Below are positions 10,460-19,142 of a stretch of 64,000 nucleotides of DNA, in pieces. Under the pieces are notes generated by a model that saw only the letters and a program-made list of their open reading frames with translations, had not been told where the DNA came from and did no database searches. A program made the position numbers and the translations under genes. How positions within the stretch are numbered: the stretch's first letter is position 1; each line of letters starts with the position of its first letter. The stretch is from Serratia fonticola (GTDB lineage: Bacteria > Pseudomonadota > Gammaproteobacteria > Enterobacterales > Enterobacteriaceae), in the NCBI RefSeq assembly GCF_001006005.1, contig NZ_CP011254.1, forward strand, positions 3,658,001 to 3,722,000, in the 5' to 3' direction.

Positions 10460-11332
10460 ATGAAATCGAAATTTTTAGCCAGGTCTGCCGTATTATTACT
10501 AGCCAGCGTTTGGGGTTTTAGTGCTCAGGCAGCGAGCAGGGATTATGTTGTTTCTTATCCTAGTTCATCATTAATCAGCGAAACGCTGCTGGAAATGACG
10601 CCATCGGTCAATAATGAGCGTAATGACCTGATGATGAAGCTGGTGTGCGATCTGGCTAGAAATGAGAAGAGTCAGGCTGAGGTAGACACTTATCTGCAAA
10701 GAAACGGTGTCGACGTCAGCCAAATTCCAGCCAGCGGAAATGCCTTGTCGTTATTGGTGAATGGTGAAACTCAGAAACAGAAAGCCGCGTGTGCCAGCTA
10801 TATTGCCACCTCGGTGATCCTGCCTGGGGATAACAAATACTTGTACCAAGGGGTTAATGTTGCCAATAAAGACAAAACCCTCAGCGTGAAACAAGAGGTT
10901 GACCAGGATAAGCTTAATCAGGTTATGCGTACCCGGATGGCAATTGCCGAAGCCAATGCAGAGTTTTATTCGTTGATGGGCAATGCCTTGGCTGACAAGG
11001 GGAATATGAGTTACGCCGCGTATAAAAACCAGATTTTCGACATGTTTACCGAATTGGCTCCGTTCTACCTGGATCGTGTTAAGCAGCTGTATGGTGGCAA
11101 GAAGGGGGATATTACCGTACTCAGCCTGTCAAACAGTGATTACCGCGTGATGGATGACAAGGGTTACGTGATGTCTTTCTCCCAGGGGGCGTTTGAGCTG
11201 GAAGTTAAAGGCATTACCTGGTTTGGCAATGGCAAGCTGCTAGGTAAAGACTACTATCTTGATGTGCCCTACTTTAGCCGCGCGGCGACTAATGCCGAAC
11301 CTAAAGGTAAGGCATCCAAAAAACGTAAGTGA
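10460..11332 (+). CDS. Exported protein of unknown function, third gene of the adhesin operon
   Basis: 290 residues from the ATG at 10460, 19 bp after the lipoprotein stop. The upstream extension to 10421 overlaps that gene and hides the signal peptide, so it was rejected. Residues 1-25 form a Sec signal peptide ending in FSAQAAS. The rest is soluble and charged, with two Cys (VCDLA, KAACASY) that could form a disulfide, and a lysine-rich C terminus (GKASKKRK). I recognise no family. The tight spacing suggests co-transcription with the adhesin and the lipoprotein, so a periplasmic role in adhesin biogenesis is possible but unproven. Confidence 0.75.
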   Translation: MKSKFLARSAVLLLASVWGFSAQAASRDYVVSYPSSSLISETLLEMTPSVNNERNDLMMKLVCDLARNEKSQAEVDTYLQRNGVDVSQIPASGNALSLLVNGETQKQKAACASYIATSVILPGDNKYLYQGVNVANKDKTLSVKQEVDQDKLNQVMRTRMAIAEANAEFYSLMGNALADKGNMSYAAYKNQIFDMFTELAPFYLDRVKQLYGGKKGDITVLSLSNSDYRVMDDKGYVMSFSQGAFELEVKGITWFGNGKLLGKDYYLDVPYFSRAATNAEPKGKASKKRK

Positions 11333-11347
11333 TCTCTATCTTATCGA

Positions 11348-11378
11348 GGGGCCCAGTGGTTAACCACCGAGCCCCTTT
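11348..11378. terminator. Bidirectional terminator between convergent genes
   Basis: GGGGC...GCCCC outer stem with an inner GTGGTT/AACCAC stem, followed by TTT on the + strand. It sits exactly between the end of the adhesin operon and the end of the LysR gene. Confidence 0.7.
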
Positions 11379-12311
11379 CTATATCCCTGTCATAATATTG
11401 ATAATGTCATTCAGCACCGGATCATCGCGATCGTTTCTGTGGATATGACAATAGAGGGCGTATTTATCATTGTCGAAAATATTGCAATCCAAGGATTGCA
11501 TTGAGAATAAGTCACAAAATAAAGGGGCGACAAACTCAGGGACAATGGTGATGGCATCTGAGTGCGAAGTGTGCAAAACCGCATTAATCAGTGAGTCACT
11601 CAGGTAGGTTCTGCGGATGCTTTTTTCCGTGAACCAGGCGAGTAAGGGATTTTCTGCCGAATTCACACCGTCACGACTCATCCAACCAAATTTTTTTTCC
11701 TGCGCCAACTGCTCCATGCCAGACTTATTATTGATCCTTGGATGATCATTTCTAAATAATGCCACTAGTTTGATCGCAGGTAAGGGTTTTTTTACGATGG
11801 ACCGGTCATTGCCCAGATGAAACCCTATATCCATATCGATCTGTTTGCTTCTTAACTGCTCCAGACATTGTTCCGCATCATTAGGGTATGAGTAGAACTC
11901 AAAGGTATAGCCATTTTGATATTTTTCATCATTAAGTATTTGATGTGATAGCCAAAAATCAAATATTGAGTTAGTTCTAATACGGATGGTTCTTATCTGT
12001 GATGAAGAGGTGGAGTTGCCTCCAAGATCGAGTGTCTTCAGCGTTGCATTCAGTTCATCGAGCAGTGGCTGGGTGTTGTTGTAGAGGTTCATTGCCAATA
12101 GTGTCGGTTTGACACCGCTGCTGGTGCGGATCACGATAGGATCAGAGAAATGCTCTCTGAGTTTGTTGAGCGCGTAGCTGATAGATGAGCTACTGAGCCC
12201 AAGCCGCTCCGCGGCTAGTGTGGCACTGCCTGTTTCTATCACGCTGCTCAAGATGGTTAACAGATTTAAGTCTAATCTAGGATTTTTTTCATCGTTCATA
12301 TTGTGAGTCAT
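11379..12311 (-). CDS. LysR-family transcriptional regulator
   Basis: 310 residues, the usual LysR length. The N-terminal winged helix-turn-helix is clear (LNLLTILSSVIETGSATLAA, LGLSSSSISYALNKLREHF, residues about 14-70). The rest matches a LysR substrate-binding domain (about 95-305). An in-frame Met at residue 5 is an alternative start. It is convergent with the adhesin operon and next to two LuxR-type regulators across a long AT-rich gap, so this block may form a local regulatory island for surface adhesion; that is inference from position. The effector is unknown. Confidence 0.88.
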   Translation of the reverse strand: MTHNMNDEKNPRLDLNLLTILSSVIETGSATLAAERLGLSSSSISYALNKLREHFSDPIVIRTSSGVKPTLLAMNLYNNTQPLLDELNATLKTLDLGGNSTSSSQIRTIRIRTNSIFDFWLSHQILNDEKYQNGYTFEFYSYPNDAEQCLEQLRSKQIDMDIGFHLGNDRSIVKKPLPAIKLVALFRNDHPRINNKSGMEQLAQEKKFGWMSRDGVNSAENPLLAWFTEKSIRRTYLSDSLINAVLHTSHSDAITIVPEFVAPLFCDLFSMQSLDCNIFDNDKYALYCHIHRNDRDDPVLNDIINIMTGI

Positions 12312-12891
12312 GGACCTTAACCTTGTTATCGCTTGCCAGAGAGTGGGTCTATCCCTTTACCAACTGTGCTTCCCGCCATCTTGTTACGGCGTCTTCAAGT
12401 ATAGTATTGAAGTGAGTGACTTTTAGAAATGTTTACTTACATCAAAAGACATCTGTTAGCTGATTGAAAATTTCAGATTCAGCTGAAAGTATAGGCGGGT
12501 AGCGGAAGGGAGACGTCAGGACTAGCAGTCATTATGTCTAACATATTTATGTGAAAATCGTAGAAACAGGGACGTGCGAATCATTATTGATATGTAATCA
12601 GGAAGGTTCTTAGGGTATTTCTTTCATAATACCATGATTTATAATGATTTTTAAAAAATCAAAAAACACATTTTTACTCCCTGGTTTGCCGTGAAGGTGT
12701 CTTGCGCGTTTAATGACGTTATCAAGCACGTTGGGTAACTGCAATTTTATTTATGGGATTTTTCCTATTTTTAATAAATGTATTCTTAATGACTCTTTTG
12801 ACGCATTAAGAGATAGTGTTAAAAATGAAGGAAAATTCTCAATAAAATTTCCTCGTTAGCCGGGATGCGCAGTTTTACGTAAAATGGAAAG
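12312..12891. other. 580-bp AT-rich non-coding regulatory region
   Basis: No convincing ORF. It separates the divergent LysR gene (minus) from the LuxR-type genes (plus), so it must hold both promoters. Much of 12540-12890 is strikingly AT-rich with A and T tracts, which would suit H-NS-type silencing. I could not fix a single promoter with confidence. Confidence 0.5.
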
Positions 12892-13536
12892 ATGATGTTA
12901 AATATTATCATGTTTAGTGATTGTGAACTCATTCGTTATGCATTTAATAAATTAGTTGATGATTTAGTCTCATCAAATAAATATCTTGGTAAAGAAGTTA
13001 ACATCACTCTGTGTAAAAGCATTTCCAGCGTGACGGATGAAGTCATACAAAAAGAGAACTCCATGGTGATTTTAGACGTGGATGATATTTTTTATTCCGA
13101 TCGTATTGACTTCATTAATAAACTAAAGGGCAATAATCAGGGGAGTGTTATCGTTACGTTATGTAAAGATGATGATGCGAGCGATAATTATCAACTGCTA
13201 TCACTTTTTTCTGATGTTGTCTTGAAGAAAAAATCGGATGTTGAAACTATTACGCGTACCATAGAAAAGTTGTTGACTAAAATGGATAACCCGTATAGCG
13301 AACTTCATAATGTCATCAGCCATATAGGGAATATGCGTTTCTTCGCACTGACCAAAAGAGAGAATGACATTCTGAAAAGAATTCTCTCCGGCATGAAGAA
13401 CAAGGAAATTGCTGATGAGTTATTTATTAGCAGTAAAACGGTGGGCACGCACCGCTCTAATATCTATAGCAAGTTTCATGTTAGAACCATTACCGAACTT
13501 TATTTCAAATTGAAATCAGATTCATTGATTAGGTAG
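12892..13536 (+). CDS. LuxR-type (FixJ/NarL-like) response regulator, probable atypical receiver
   Basis: 214 residues. The N-terminal ~125 residues have a receiver-like pattern (hydrophobic strands, VILDVDD near residue 59-65), but the acidic pair near the N terminus is reduced to FSD, so phosphorylation by a sensor kinase is uncertain. The C-terminal LuxR helix-turn-helix is well preserved (LTKRENDILKRILSGMKNKE, then SSKTVGTHRSNIYSKF; about residues 145-205). The start is ATG 12892 or the adjacent ATG 12895, after GGAAAG. A related gene follows 40 bp downstream. Similar stand-alone LuxR-type proteins control fimbriae and capsule in enterobacteria. Confidence 0.85.
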   Translation: MMLNIIMFSDCELIRYAFNKLVDDLVSSNKYLGKEVNITLCKSISSVTDEVIQKENSMVILDVDDIFYSDRIDFINKLKGNNQGSVIVTLCKDDDASDNYQLLSLFSDVVLKKKSDVETITRTIEKLLTKMDNPYSELHNVISHIGNMRFFALTKRENDILKRILSGMKNKEIADELFISSKTVGTHRSNIYSKFHVRTITELYFKLKSDSLIR

Positions 13537-13575
13537 TCAGGGATGTGATGCTGTTACTAGTCCGTGAGGGGTAAA

Positions 13576-14193
13576 ATGAATAACCTGATGCTCATCAGTG
13601 GTTGCCAGTACTTATTGCTGGGGCTTAGATGTTTGTATGAACAGAAAACCGAAAGTAGCGGAAGATGTCTGGAATACCATTCGTTAAAAGCCTGTGACGA
13701 GTACAACCTTGAAAACACGGTGGTGATCGTTGATATTCGGGATAATTACTTTGAATCATTCCGTTTGCTGCAGGTTTTTCGTTGTAAAAATCCCGAAGCA
13801 AAAATCATCGTGATATTATCCTGCCATTCAAGTATTTACTTTAAATTGACCAGTAATGGGCTTGCCAACGGCATTGCGACGATCAGAGATCCCATTGATG
13901 AATTGATTGGACTAATCTTCGCCGTATCCAGCAGTGAAAGTTTGATAACCAAAGCCATCTCGCAGGAGAGAGAAAGCTCCACCTATGACCGCGTGGAAAA
14001 GATCTCCATGACGCCTTGTGAAATCACGGTGTTTGATTCCGTGATGAAAGGGGTCAGCTTGTCGACACTGGCCTGCCTGGATGGCAGAAGCATTAAAACA
14101 CTCAGTCATCATAAACGTAACCTGATGAGAAAGTTCGGTATTATTACCAATATGGAGCTTTATCGCCTGGCAAAGGACCAACTGAGAATTTGA
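13576..14193 (+). CDS. Second LuxR-type regulator with degenerate receiver and HTH
   Basis: 205 residues from ATG 13576, chosen because GAGGGG lies about 5 bases upstream; an upstream GTG at 13564 overlaps that ribosome site. The N-terminal half resembles a receiver (VVIVDIRDN near residue 55) but lacks the usual acidic pair (ISGCQ in its place). The C-terminal half keeps the LuxR HTH outline (MTPCEITVFDSVMKGVS, SIKTLSHHKRNLMRKFGI) with changes in the first helix. It follows the preceding LuxR-type gene on the same strand with a 39-bp gap, so the two are probably co-transcribed and could act as partners. Confidence 0.78.
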   Translation: MNNLMLISGCQYLLLGLRCLYEQKTESSGRCLEYHSLKACDEYNLENTVVIVDIRDNYFESFRLLQVFRCKNPEAKIIVILSCHSSIYFKLTSNGLANGIATIRDPIDELIGLIFAVSSSESLITKAISQERESSTYDRVEKISMTPCEITVFDSVMKGVSLSTLACLDGRSIKTLSHHKRNLMRKFGIITNMELYRLAKDQLRI

Positions 14194-14280
14194 TGGCCTC
14201 GTTAGGGTAATTTCCTTCAATACTCCCCCGTGGTAACCCGGCACGCTGGCACCTGTAATTATCTTCTACAGGTGCTGACT

Positions 14281-14874
14281 ATGACGCTTTACCTCTCTAT
14301 GGCCGCTTTTGCGTTGGCCTCCTCTATTACTCCTGGTCCGGTAAACATCGTGGCACTTAGCTGTGGCGCGCAGTTTGGCTTTACGACCAGCCTGCGGCAT
14401 GTGACCGGTGCGACCTTGGGTTTCACGTTATTGCTGGTGTCGGTTGGCTTGGGAATGCATGAAGTGCTTACCTTATGGCCGGGGCTGACCACCGTGATCC
14501 TCTGGGGCGGCGTAGCCTTTCTGCTCTATATGGCCTATCAGCTTGCAGCGGATGACGGGACACTAAGCCAGGGCAATCGGCAACAAACTCCCTCTTATTG
14601 GTATGGTGCCTTGCTGCAATTGCTGAACCCCAAGGCTTGGCTGGCTTCTGTTGCCAGTATGGGAGCCTTTGTCGGTGATGGGGAGATGCATCTGCTGTGG
14701 CAATTTGCTGCGCTCTACTTTGTGATTTGCTACCTGTCGATAGCCTGTTGGGCCTACGCTGGGGCGATGCTTAGCGGCCTGTTGCAACGGGCGCACAATC
14801 TGCGCCGCTTTAACCGTTTGATGGCGCTGCTGCTGGCGTTCAGCGCCTGTTACTTGCTGGCCGAAGGGATCTGA
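14281..14874 (+). CDS. LysE/RhtB-family amino-acid exporter
   Basis: 197 residues with about six membrane segments, the normal LysE-family size. The N terminus carries the family signature (SITPGPVNIVALSCGAQFGF), and a conserved LLNPKAWL follows near residue 115. ATG 14281 was chosen over the GTG at 14230 because it starts right at the first membrane segment. It faces an AraC-type regulator and their 3' ends overlap by 25 bp; regulator and LysE-type exporter pairs are common. The substrate is probably an amino acid or a related small molecule but cannot be named. Confidence 0.87.
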   Translation: MTLYLSMAAFALASSITPGPVNIVALSCGAQFGFTTSLRHVTGATLGFTLLLVSVGLGMHEVLTLWPGLTTVILWGGVAFLLYMAYQLAADDGTLSQGNRQQTPSYWYGALLQLLNPKAWLASVASMGAFVGDGEMHLLWQFAALYFVICYLSIACWAYAGAMLSGLLQRAHNLRRFNRLMALLLAFSACYLLAEGI

Positions 14875-15665
14875 TACTGGCCGGGGGTGGCTGCCAGCAA
14901 CTGCTTGAAGGTGCGCTGAAAGTGCGCCTGATCGGCAAAACCGCTTTCGTTGGCGGCGGCCGCAATGGATAAGCCCTGTTTCAGTAGCCGCTGGCCGTGC
15001 TGCACGCGCTGATTGACCAGGTAGGCATGAGGAGTCATGCCGTAGCGCTTCTTGAAAGCGCGGATCAGATAAGAAGGGGAGAGGGCCGACGCTTGGCAGA
15101 TCGCCTCCAACGTCAGCGACTGGGTACAATGAGCACGGATAAACGCCGCAGCCATTTCCAATTTAGGGGTCATATCCTGCTGTAAAACCGGAGACTCGCC
15201 AAGTAACTGCGGCAGGTTACTGAAGTAATCCACCAGGGCGATCTGCTTTTCCAGATGGCAACAGAGTGGATCGGTCAGTACCCCATACAGTTGATTCAGG
15301 CCGCTAAACAGCGCCTTATCCTGGCTGATAATCTGCTTGAATGGCACAAAGCCGCTGCTAGGGTCCTGCTGTAGCGTTGCCAACCAGTGCTGGTCGATAT
15401 AAAACATGGTATAGGCCCAACGCTGGTCACCAATGGGGTTGCAGCCGTGCGCCTGCTGCGGGTTGATGATCACCACGTCACCGGTTTTAACCTGTAGGTG
15501 CTGGTCGCCGTTAACATAGGTGCTGGTGCCGGCGGTGATGGTACCAATACAGAAGAACTCGTGGCTATGCAGCGCATAACAGAGCTTGCGGCCATCTTCG
15601 ACGTGGCGGGCCTCAACGAACGGCAGGCGTTCATCACGCCAGAACTGTGGGGCATATTGGCTCAT
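14850..15665 (-). CDS. AraC-family transcriptional regulator
   Basis: 271 residues. An N-terminal cupin effector domain (HSHEFFCIGTITAGTSTYV, GDVVIINPQQAHGCNP) is followed by a C-terminal AraC HTH (SLTLEAICQASALSPSYLIR, ESGFADQAHFQRTFKQ). The layout is that of the AraC regulators often found beside LysE transporters. Its 3' end overlaps the exporter gene by 25 bp in convergent orientation. The ligand is unknown. Confidence 0.88.
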   Translation of the reverse strand: MSQYAPQFWRDERLPFVEARHVEDGRKLCYALHSHEFFCIGTITAGTSTYVNGDQHLQVKTGDVVIINPQQAHGCNPIGDQRWAYTMFYIDQHWLATLQQDPSSGFVPFKQIISQDKALFSGLNQLYGVLTDPLCCHLEKQIALVDYFSNLPQLLGESPVLQQDMTPKLEMAAAFIRAHCTQSLTLEAICQASALSPSYLIRAFKKRYGMTPHAYLVNQRVQHGQRLLKQGLSIAAAANESGFADQAHFQRTFKQLLAATPGQYQIPSASK

Positions 15666-15743
15666 GGTCTCTTCTCTGGCGTTGTTACGGGGAGAGCTTG
15701 TTATAGCGCAAATAGCATTGCGTGGTCGAGAGGGAGCAAGAAA

Positions 15744-16208
15744 ATGGTAGCGTGGTTGCAGCGGTTAGTTTTGCCGCCGATGGTGATGGCAGTTTGTGCT
15801 GCGGGGATGACGGCAACCCGCTGGCTAGCCGAGGAGGGCTGGCAAGATAACCGGGTTATGCTCTGGACTGCTGGTGCATTAGCGGTGGCTTCCGTGCTAA
15901 TTATGTTTAGTGCCAGTTATGCTTTTCACCGGGCTGGCACCACGTTGCATCCACAAAAATTTCAGCAGGTCAGCGCGTTGCTGGTTAACGGCGTTTTCCG
16001 TTTCAGCCGTAATCCGGTGTATCTAGGGCAGGTCCTGCTGTTGGCGGCTTGGGGACTGTTGCTGGGAGGTATCGGCGTCTGGTTATGGTGGGGGTTATTT
16101 TTTGCCTATCTGGATCGCGTGCAGATCCCGCGTGAAGAGACGTTCCTACGAGCCAACTTTGGGCAAGACTACGATGTGTTTTGCCGCCGGGTAAGGCGTT
16201 GGCTTTGA
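15744..16208 (+). CDS. Isoprenylcysteine carboxyl methyltransferase-like membrane protein
   Basis: 154 residues from ATG 15744, which follows AGGGAG at 7 bases; longer readings overlap the AraC gene on the other strand. About four membrane segments. The C-terminal half has the ICMT/PEMT-like motif (GVFRFSRNPVYLGQVLLLAA, then RVQIPREETFLRANFGQDY, VRRW) that binds S-adenosylmethionine in this family. Bacterial members usually have no known substrate. It is the only gene between the AraC regulator and a repeat-rich gap. Confidence 0.82.
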   Translation: MVAWLQRLVLPPMVMAVCAAGMTATRWLAEEGWQDNRVMLWTAGALAVASVLIMFSASYAFHRAGTTLHPQKFQQVSALLVNGVFRFSRNPVYLGQVLLLAAWGLLLGGIGVWLWWGLFFAYLDRVQIPREETFLRANFGQDYDVFCRRVRRWL

Positions 16209-16229
16209 GTAGTTATTCCAGCCAGCAGG

Positions 16230-16411
16230 CCCCTCACCCCAACCCTCTCCCACAGGGAGAGGGAGCTGATTCGGCGTTGTCGTCAGGTACCGCGAACCAG
16301 CTATTTCACTGCAACAGAGAGCTGATTTAGTGCCGTGATTAGGTAAATTTCTATACTGATAGCGAACTCGATCGGTCCCCTCTCCCTGTGGGAGAGGGTT
16401 AGGGTGAGGGG
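16230..16411. repeat. 182-bp element bounded by 34-bp inverted palindromic repeats (family A)
   Basis: The left end (16230-16263) and the reverse complement of the right end (16377-16411) match almost perfectly, both built on CCCTCTCCCACAGGGAGAGG with a CCCTCACCC flank. Each end is itself a small hairpin. The ~113-bp core has no ORF. The same ends recur at 33603, 33738, 33870, 44623 and 44768. It lies between two converging genes and could also act as a terminator. A MITE-like or REP-like nature is inferred from structure. Confidence 0.75.
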
Positions 16412-16429
16412 TCATTTTGATGCTGGATC

Positions 16430-17281
16430 TCAATCTTCTTCTTCGTTACGCGCCATCAGTTGCCGCTGGTGCTCATCGCTGGCCGCCTGGATCTCTTCCA
16501 GCACCGAGTCAACGTCGGCCCGCTTGCTGGTTTCAACAAATTTACCGGTCAACTCCGTCTCCGGCGTCAGGTTGCCTTCCTGGTACAGCGCCCAAATCTC
16601 TTTGGCATACTTGCTGCCCAGCAGCTGCGGCGCATACTGGCCGTAGTAGTGAGTCATATTGTTGATATCGCGTTCAAACATGCTTTTGGCATGGTTGTTG
16701 GCGGCGGCATCTACCACCTGCGGCAAATCGATAATCACCGGCCCGTCTTTATCCATCAGCACGTTGAACTCTGACAGATCGCCGTGAACCAGCCCAACAC
16801 AGAGCATGCGCACGGCATAGTTCATCATCAAGGCATGATCGTTCAACGCCTGTTCCGGCGTTAACGTGACGTCACTCAGGCGTGGGGCTACCAGACCTTC
16901 TTCATCGGTGATCAGCTCCATCAGTAATACACCGTCCAGGCAGATATCCGGCTGTGGCACACGTACGCCGGCCTTGGCCAGCAGGTATAGCGCGTCCACT
17001 TCGGTATTCTGCCAGGCCTCTTCCTGCTGTTGGCGGCCAAATTTGGAGCCTTTACTCATGGCGCGGGCGTCGCGGCTATTGCGCACCTTGCGGCCTTCCT
17101 GGTAGTTCACGGCCTGCTTGAAGTTGCGTTTATCGGCTTCTTTGTACACTTTGGCGCAGCGGATCTCTTTACCGCAACGCACGATAAATACGTCGGCTTC
17201 TTTGCCACTTTTCAAACGGCGGATGACGTCGTCGATTAAACCATCATCTACCAATGGCTGGAGTCGTTTTGGAATTTTCAT
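16430..17281 (-). CDS. RIO1-family serine/threonine kinase
   Basis: 283 residues from the ATG at 17281, the start of MKIPKRLQPLVDDGLIDDV; an upstream extension to 17350 has no family support. Visible kinase features are the glycine-poor RIO loop (SGKEADVF), the Lys in CAKVYKE, the catalytic loop HGDLSEFNV and the metal-binding IIDLPQ. Residues about 20-230 make up the kinase and the tail is acidic (ARNEEED). Bacterial RIO proteins are little studied; ribosome-linked roles are known for the archaeal and eukaryotic ones. It sits beside amyA on the same strand, with a 123-bp gap. Confidence 0.88.
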   Translation of the reverse strand: MKIPKRLQPLVDDGLIDDVIRRLKSGKEADVFIVRCGKEIRCAKVYKEADKRNFKQAVNYQEGRKVRNSRDARAMSKGSKFGRQQQEEAWQNTEVDALYLLAKAGVRVPQPDICLDGVLLMELITDEEGLVAPRLSDVTLTPEQALNDHALMMNYAVRMLCVGLVHGDLSEFNVLMDKDGPVIIDLPQVVDAAANNHAKSMFERDINNMTHYYGQYAPQLLGSKYAKEIWALYQEGNLTPETELTGKFVETSKRADVDSVLEEIQAASDEHQRQLMARNEEED

Positions 17282-17404
17282 GCAGCCTTGTACCCTATTT
17301 AGGCTCCGCTGTGAATATTTGCTTATGGTCTTAATGAAAAATCGGACCAAAAAGGCAAAAATGGGTTTTGCCGCCGGGGTGGTACATTGCCTCCCCGGAG
17401 GACC

Positions 17405-18895
17405 TTACTCTGCTTCGGCCATGACCCAGACGCTAACGCTGCCGCCGTTGACCGGGAAGGCGGCGTTACCGTGCTCATCTGTCATAATATCGTCCTCGCG
17501 GTTGCCGAGGAAGTCACGCCAGGATTTATGCGCAAAATTTTCGCCCAGCGCGACGGTTTTACTGCTTTCAGCCCCGTTGGTCATCACCACCACGCAACCG
17601 GGTTGCTCGGCAGTGCCACTGCGGCTGAAGGCGATGCAGTGCGGATCGTCAAAATAGTCGTGTTGTTCGCCGTTAGCAAAGCGTTGACGCGCCTGGATCA
17701 GCTTCTCCAGTTCGGCAATCACCGGCATGTCAATCTGGTATTGCTGGCCGTCATCGCCTTGATCGCTATAACTGGCACCGTACAGATCCGGGTAAAACAG
17801 GCAAGGAACGCCTTGTTCACGCAGCAGGATCAGGGCGTAGGCCAGCGGTTTGAACCAGGGTTCGACCGGCGCTTCAAGCGATTGCAACGGCTGAGTGTCA
17901 TGGTTTGCCACCAGAGTTACCGCATGGGCAGGGTCGACGGCGACCAGCGTATCGGTAAACAGCTGCGACATATCGTAACCATCGCCCTGTTTTGACGCCA
18001 GATGGAATTTCAGCTGTAGCGGCACGTCGAACAGCATCACCTTACCATCGACCAGTGTTAAATACTGTTGTAATGCCGCCAGATCGTGTGACCAGTATTC
18101 GGCCACGATAAACAGATCGCGCTGTGCCGCATCGCGCACGTGATCTGCCCAGTCTTTAAAGAACCAGGCTGGGATATGTTTGGTGGCATCCAACCGGAAC
18201 CCGTCGCAAGGCAGGATTTCCATCAACCAGCGTGCCCAGTATTTTAGCTCCTCGACGACGGCCTGGTTACGGAACTCCACGTTGGCGCCCATCAAATAGT
18301 CAAAGTTGCCGTTTTCGTCGTCAACCTGATCGCTCCAACCCTCTTCGCCATGGTCATTGGCTATCTTGAAGATGCCTTTGTCATCCGGTTGCTCGATATA
18401 ATCGACGCCGCTAAAGCAGGTATAGTCCCAGATAAATTTGGAATAGGCCCCTTGCCGCCCTGGGAAGGTAAAGCGAGTGTAGGCCAGCGCGTCGATGCCA
18501 ACCTCTGCGATATCGTTACGGTTATCTTCATCGACCTTATAGACGTGCACCTGCTCTTTTTCATCGGCGCCGATCTTGTGGTTGAACACCACGTCATAGA
18601 TCACCCGGATCTGGTGTTCGCGCAGGCTATTAACGGCCTGCGTCAACGCCTCTTTGTCGCCGTATTTGGTGGCGCGGGTGCCTTTTTGATCAAACTCCCC
18701 CAGATCGAACAGATCGTAGCTGTCATACCCCACCGAATAGCCACCAGCAGCCCCTTTATAGGCTGGTGGCAGCCATAGATCGGTTACTCCTAGCTCGGCC
18801 AGGGCGGGGGCACGTTCGGTGACCTCCTGCCATAGCTTGCCGCCATCCGGGTAGTACCAATGGAAAAACTGTAACAGCGTGGTCTTTTTCGTCAT
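17405..18895 (-). CDS. amyA: Cytoplasmic alpha-amylase
   Basis: 496 residues, against 495 in E. coli AmyA, and recognisably alike throughout ([35 protein letters not shown]). It has no signal peptide, as expected for the cytoplasmic enzyme. GH13 catalytic residues are visible: the nucleophile Asp in [10 protein letters not shown], the acid/base Glu in FIVAEYW and the Asp in LVANHDTQP. It hydrolyses alpha-1,4 links in maltodextrins or glycogen. No malT or other maltose genes are nearby, and a 247-bp gap precedes the divergent permease gene. Confidence 0.95.
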   Translation of the reverse strand: MTKKTTLLQFFHWYYPDGGKLWQEVTERAPALAELGVTDLWLPPAYKGAAGGYSVGYDSYDLFDLGEFDQKGTRATKYGDKEALTQAVNSLREHQIRVIYDVVFNHKIGADEKEQVHVYKVDEDNRNDIAEVGIDALAYTRFTFPGRQGAYSKFIWDYTCFSGVDYIEQPDDKGIFKIANDHGEEGWSDQVDDENGNFDYLMGANVEFRNQAVVEELKYWARWLMEILPCDGFRLDATKHIPAWFFKDWADHVRDAAQRDLFIVAEYWSHDLAALQQYLTLVDGKVMLFDVPLQLKFHLASKQGDGYDMSQLFTDTLVAVDPAHAVTLVANHDTQPLQSLEAPVEPWFKPLAYALILLREQGVPCLFYPDLYGASYSDQGDDGQQYQIDMPVIAELEKLIQARQRFANGEQHDYFDDPHCIAFSRSGTAEQPGCVVVMTNGAESSKTVALGENFAHKSWRDFLGNREDDIMTDEHGNAAFPVNGGSVSVWVMAEAE

Positions 18896-19142
18896 CAGTC
18901 AGTACCCCGGTTCGTCAGTAAACGTGTGCCAAATGCTCGGCCCCTCTAAGCATGGGCCACTTTTGGCAAAAGGGAAAATAGCTGGCGCTAGCCTGCAAGC
19001 AGAGTAGCCTCTTGGCGCGGGGAGAGTATGGCCGATTTGGCCGCCGCCCGTGAACTGTGAGCCGTTTCACCGTTCGGGCGTTTCCGTTATGTGAAGATAT
19101 AACCAGTTGATAACAAAAAACTAACGATGACAGGGAGAAGGG

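Noticed and set aside
15498..15743. 82-codon upstream extension of the methyltransferase-like gene
   Set aside because: It overlaps the AraC coding region and lacks family similarity; ATG 15744 has a good ribosome site.
17372..17396. CCGGGG/CCCCGG as amyA terminator
   Set aside because: Only six pairs with a 12-base loop and no T-run; possible but not convincing.
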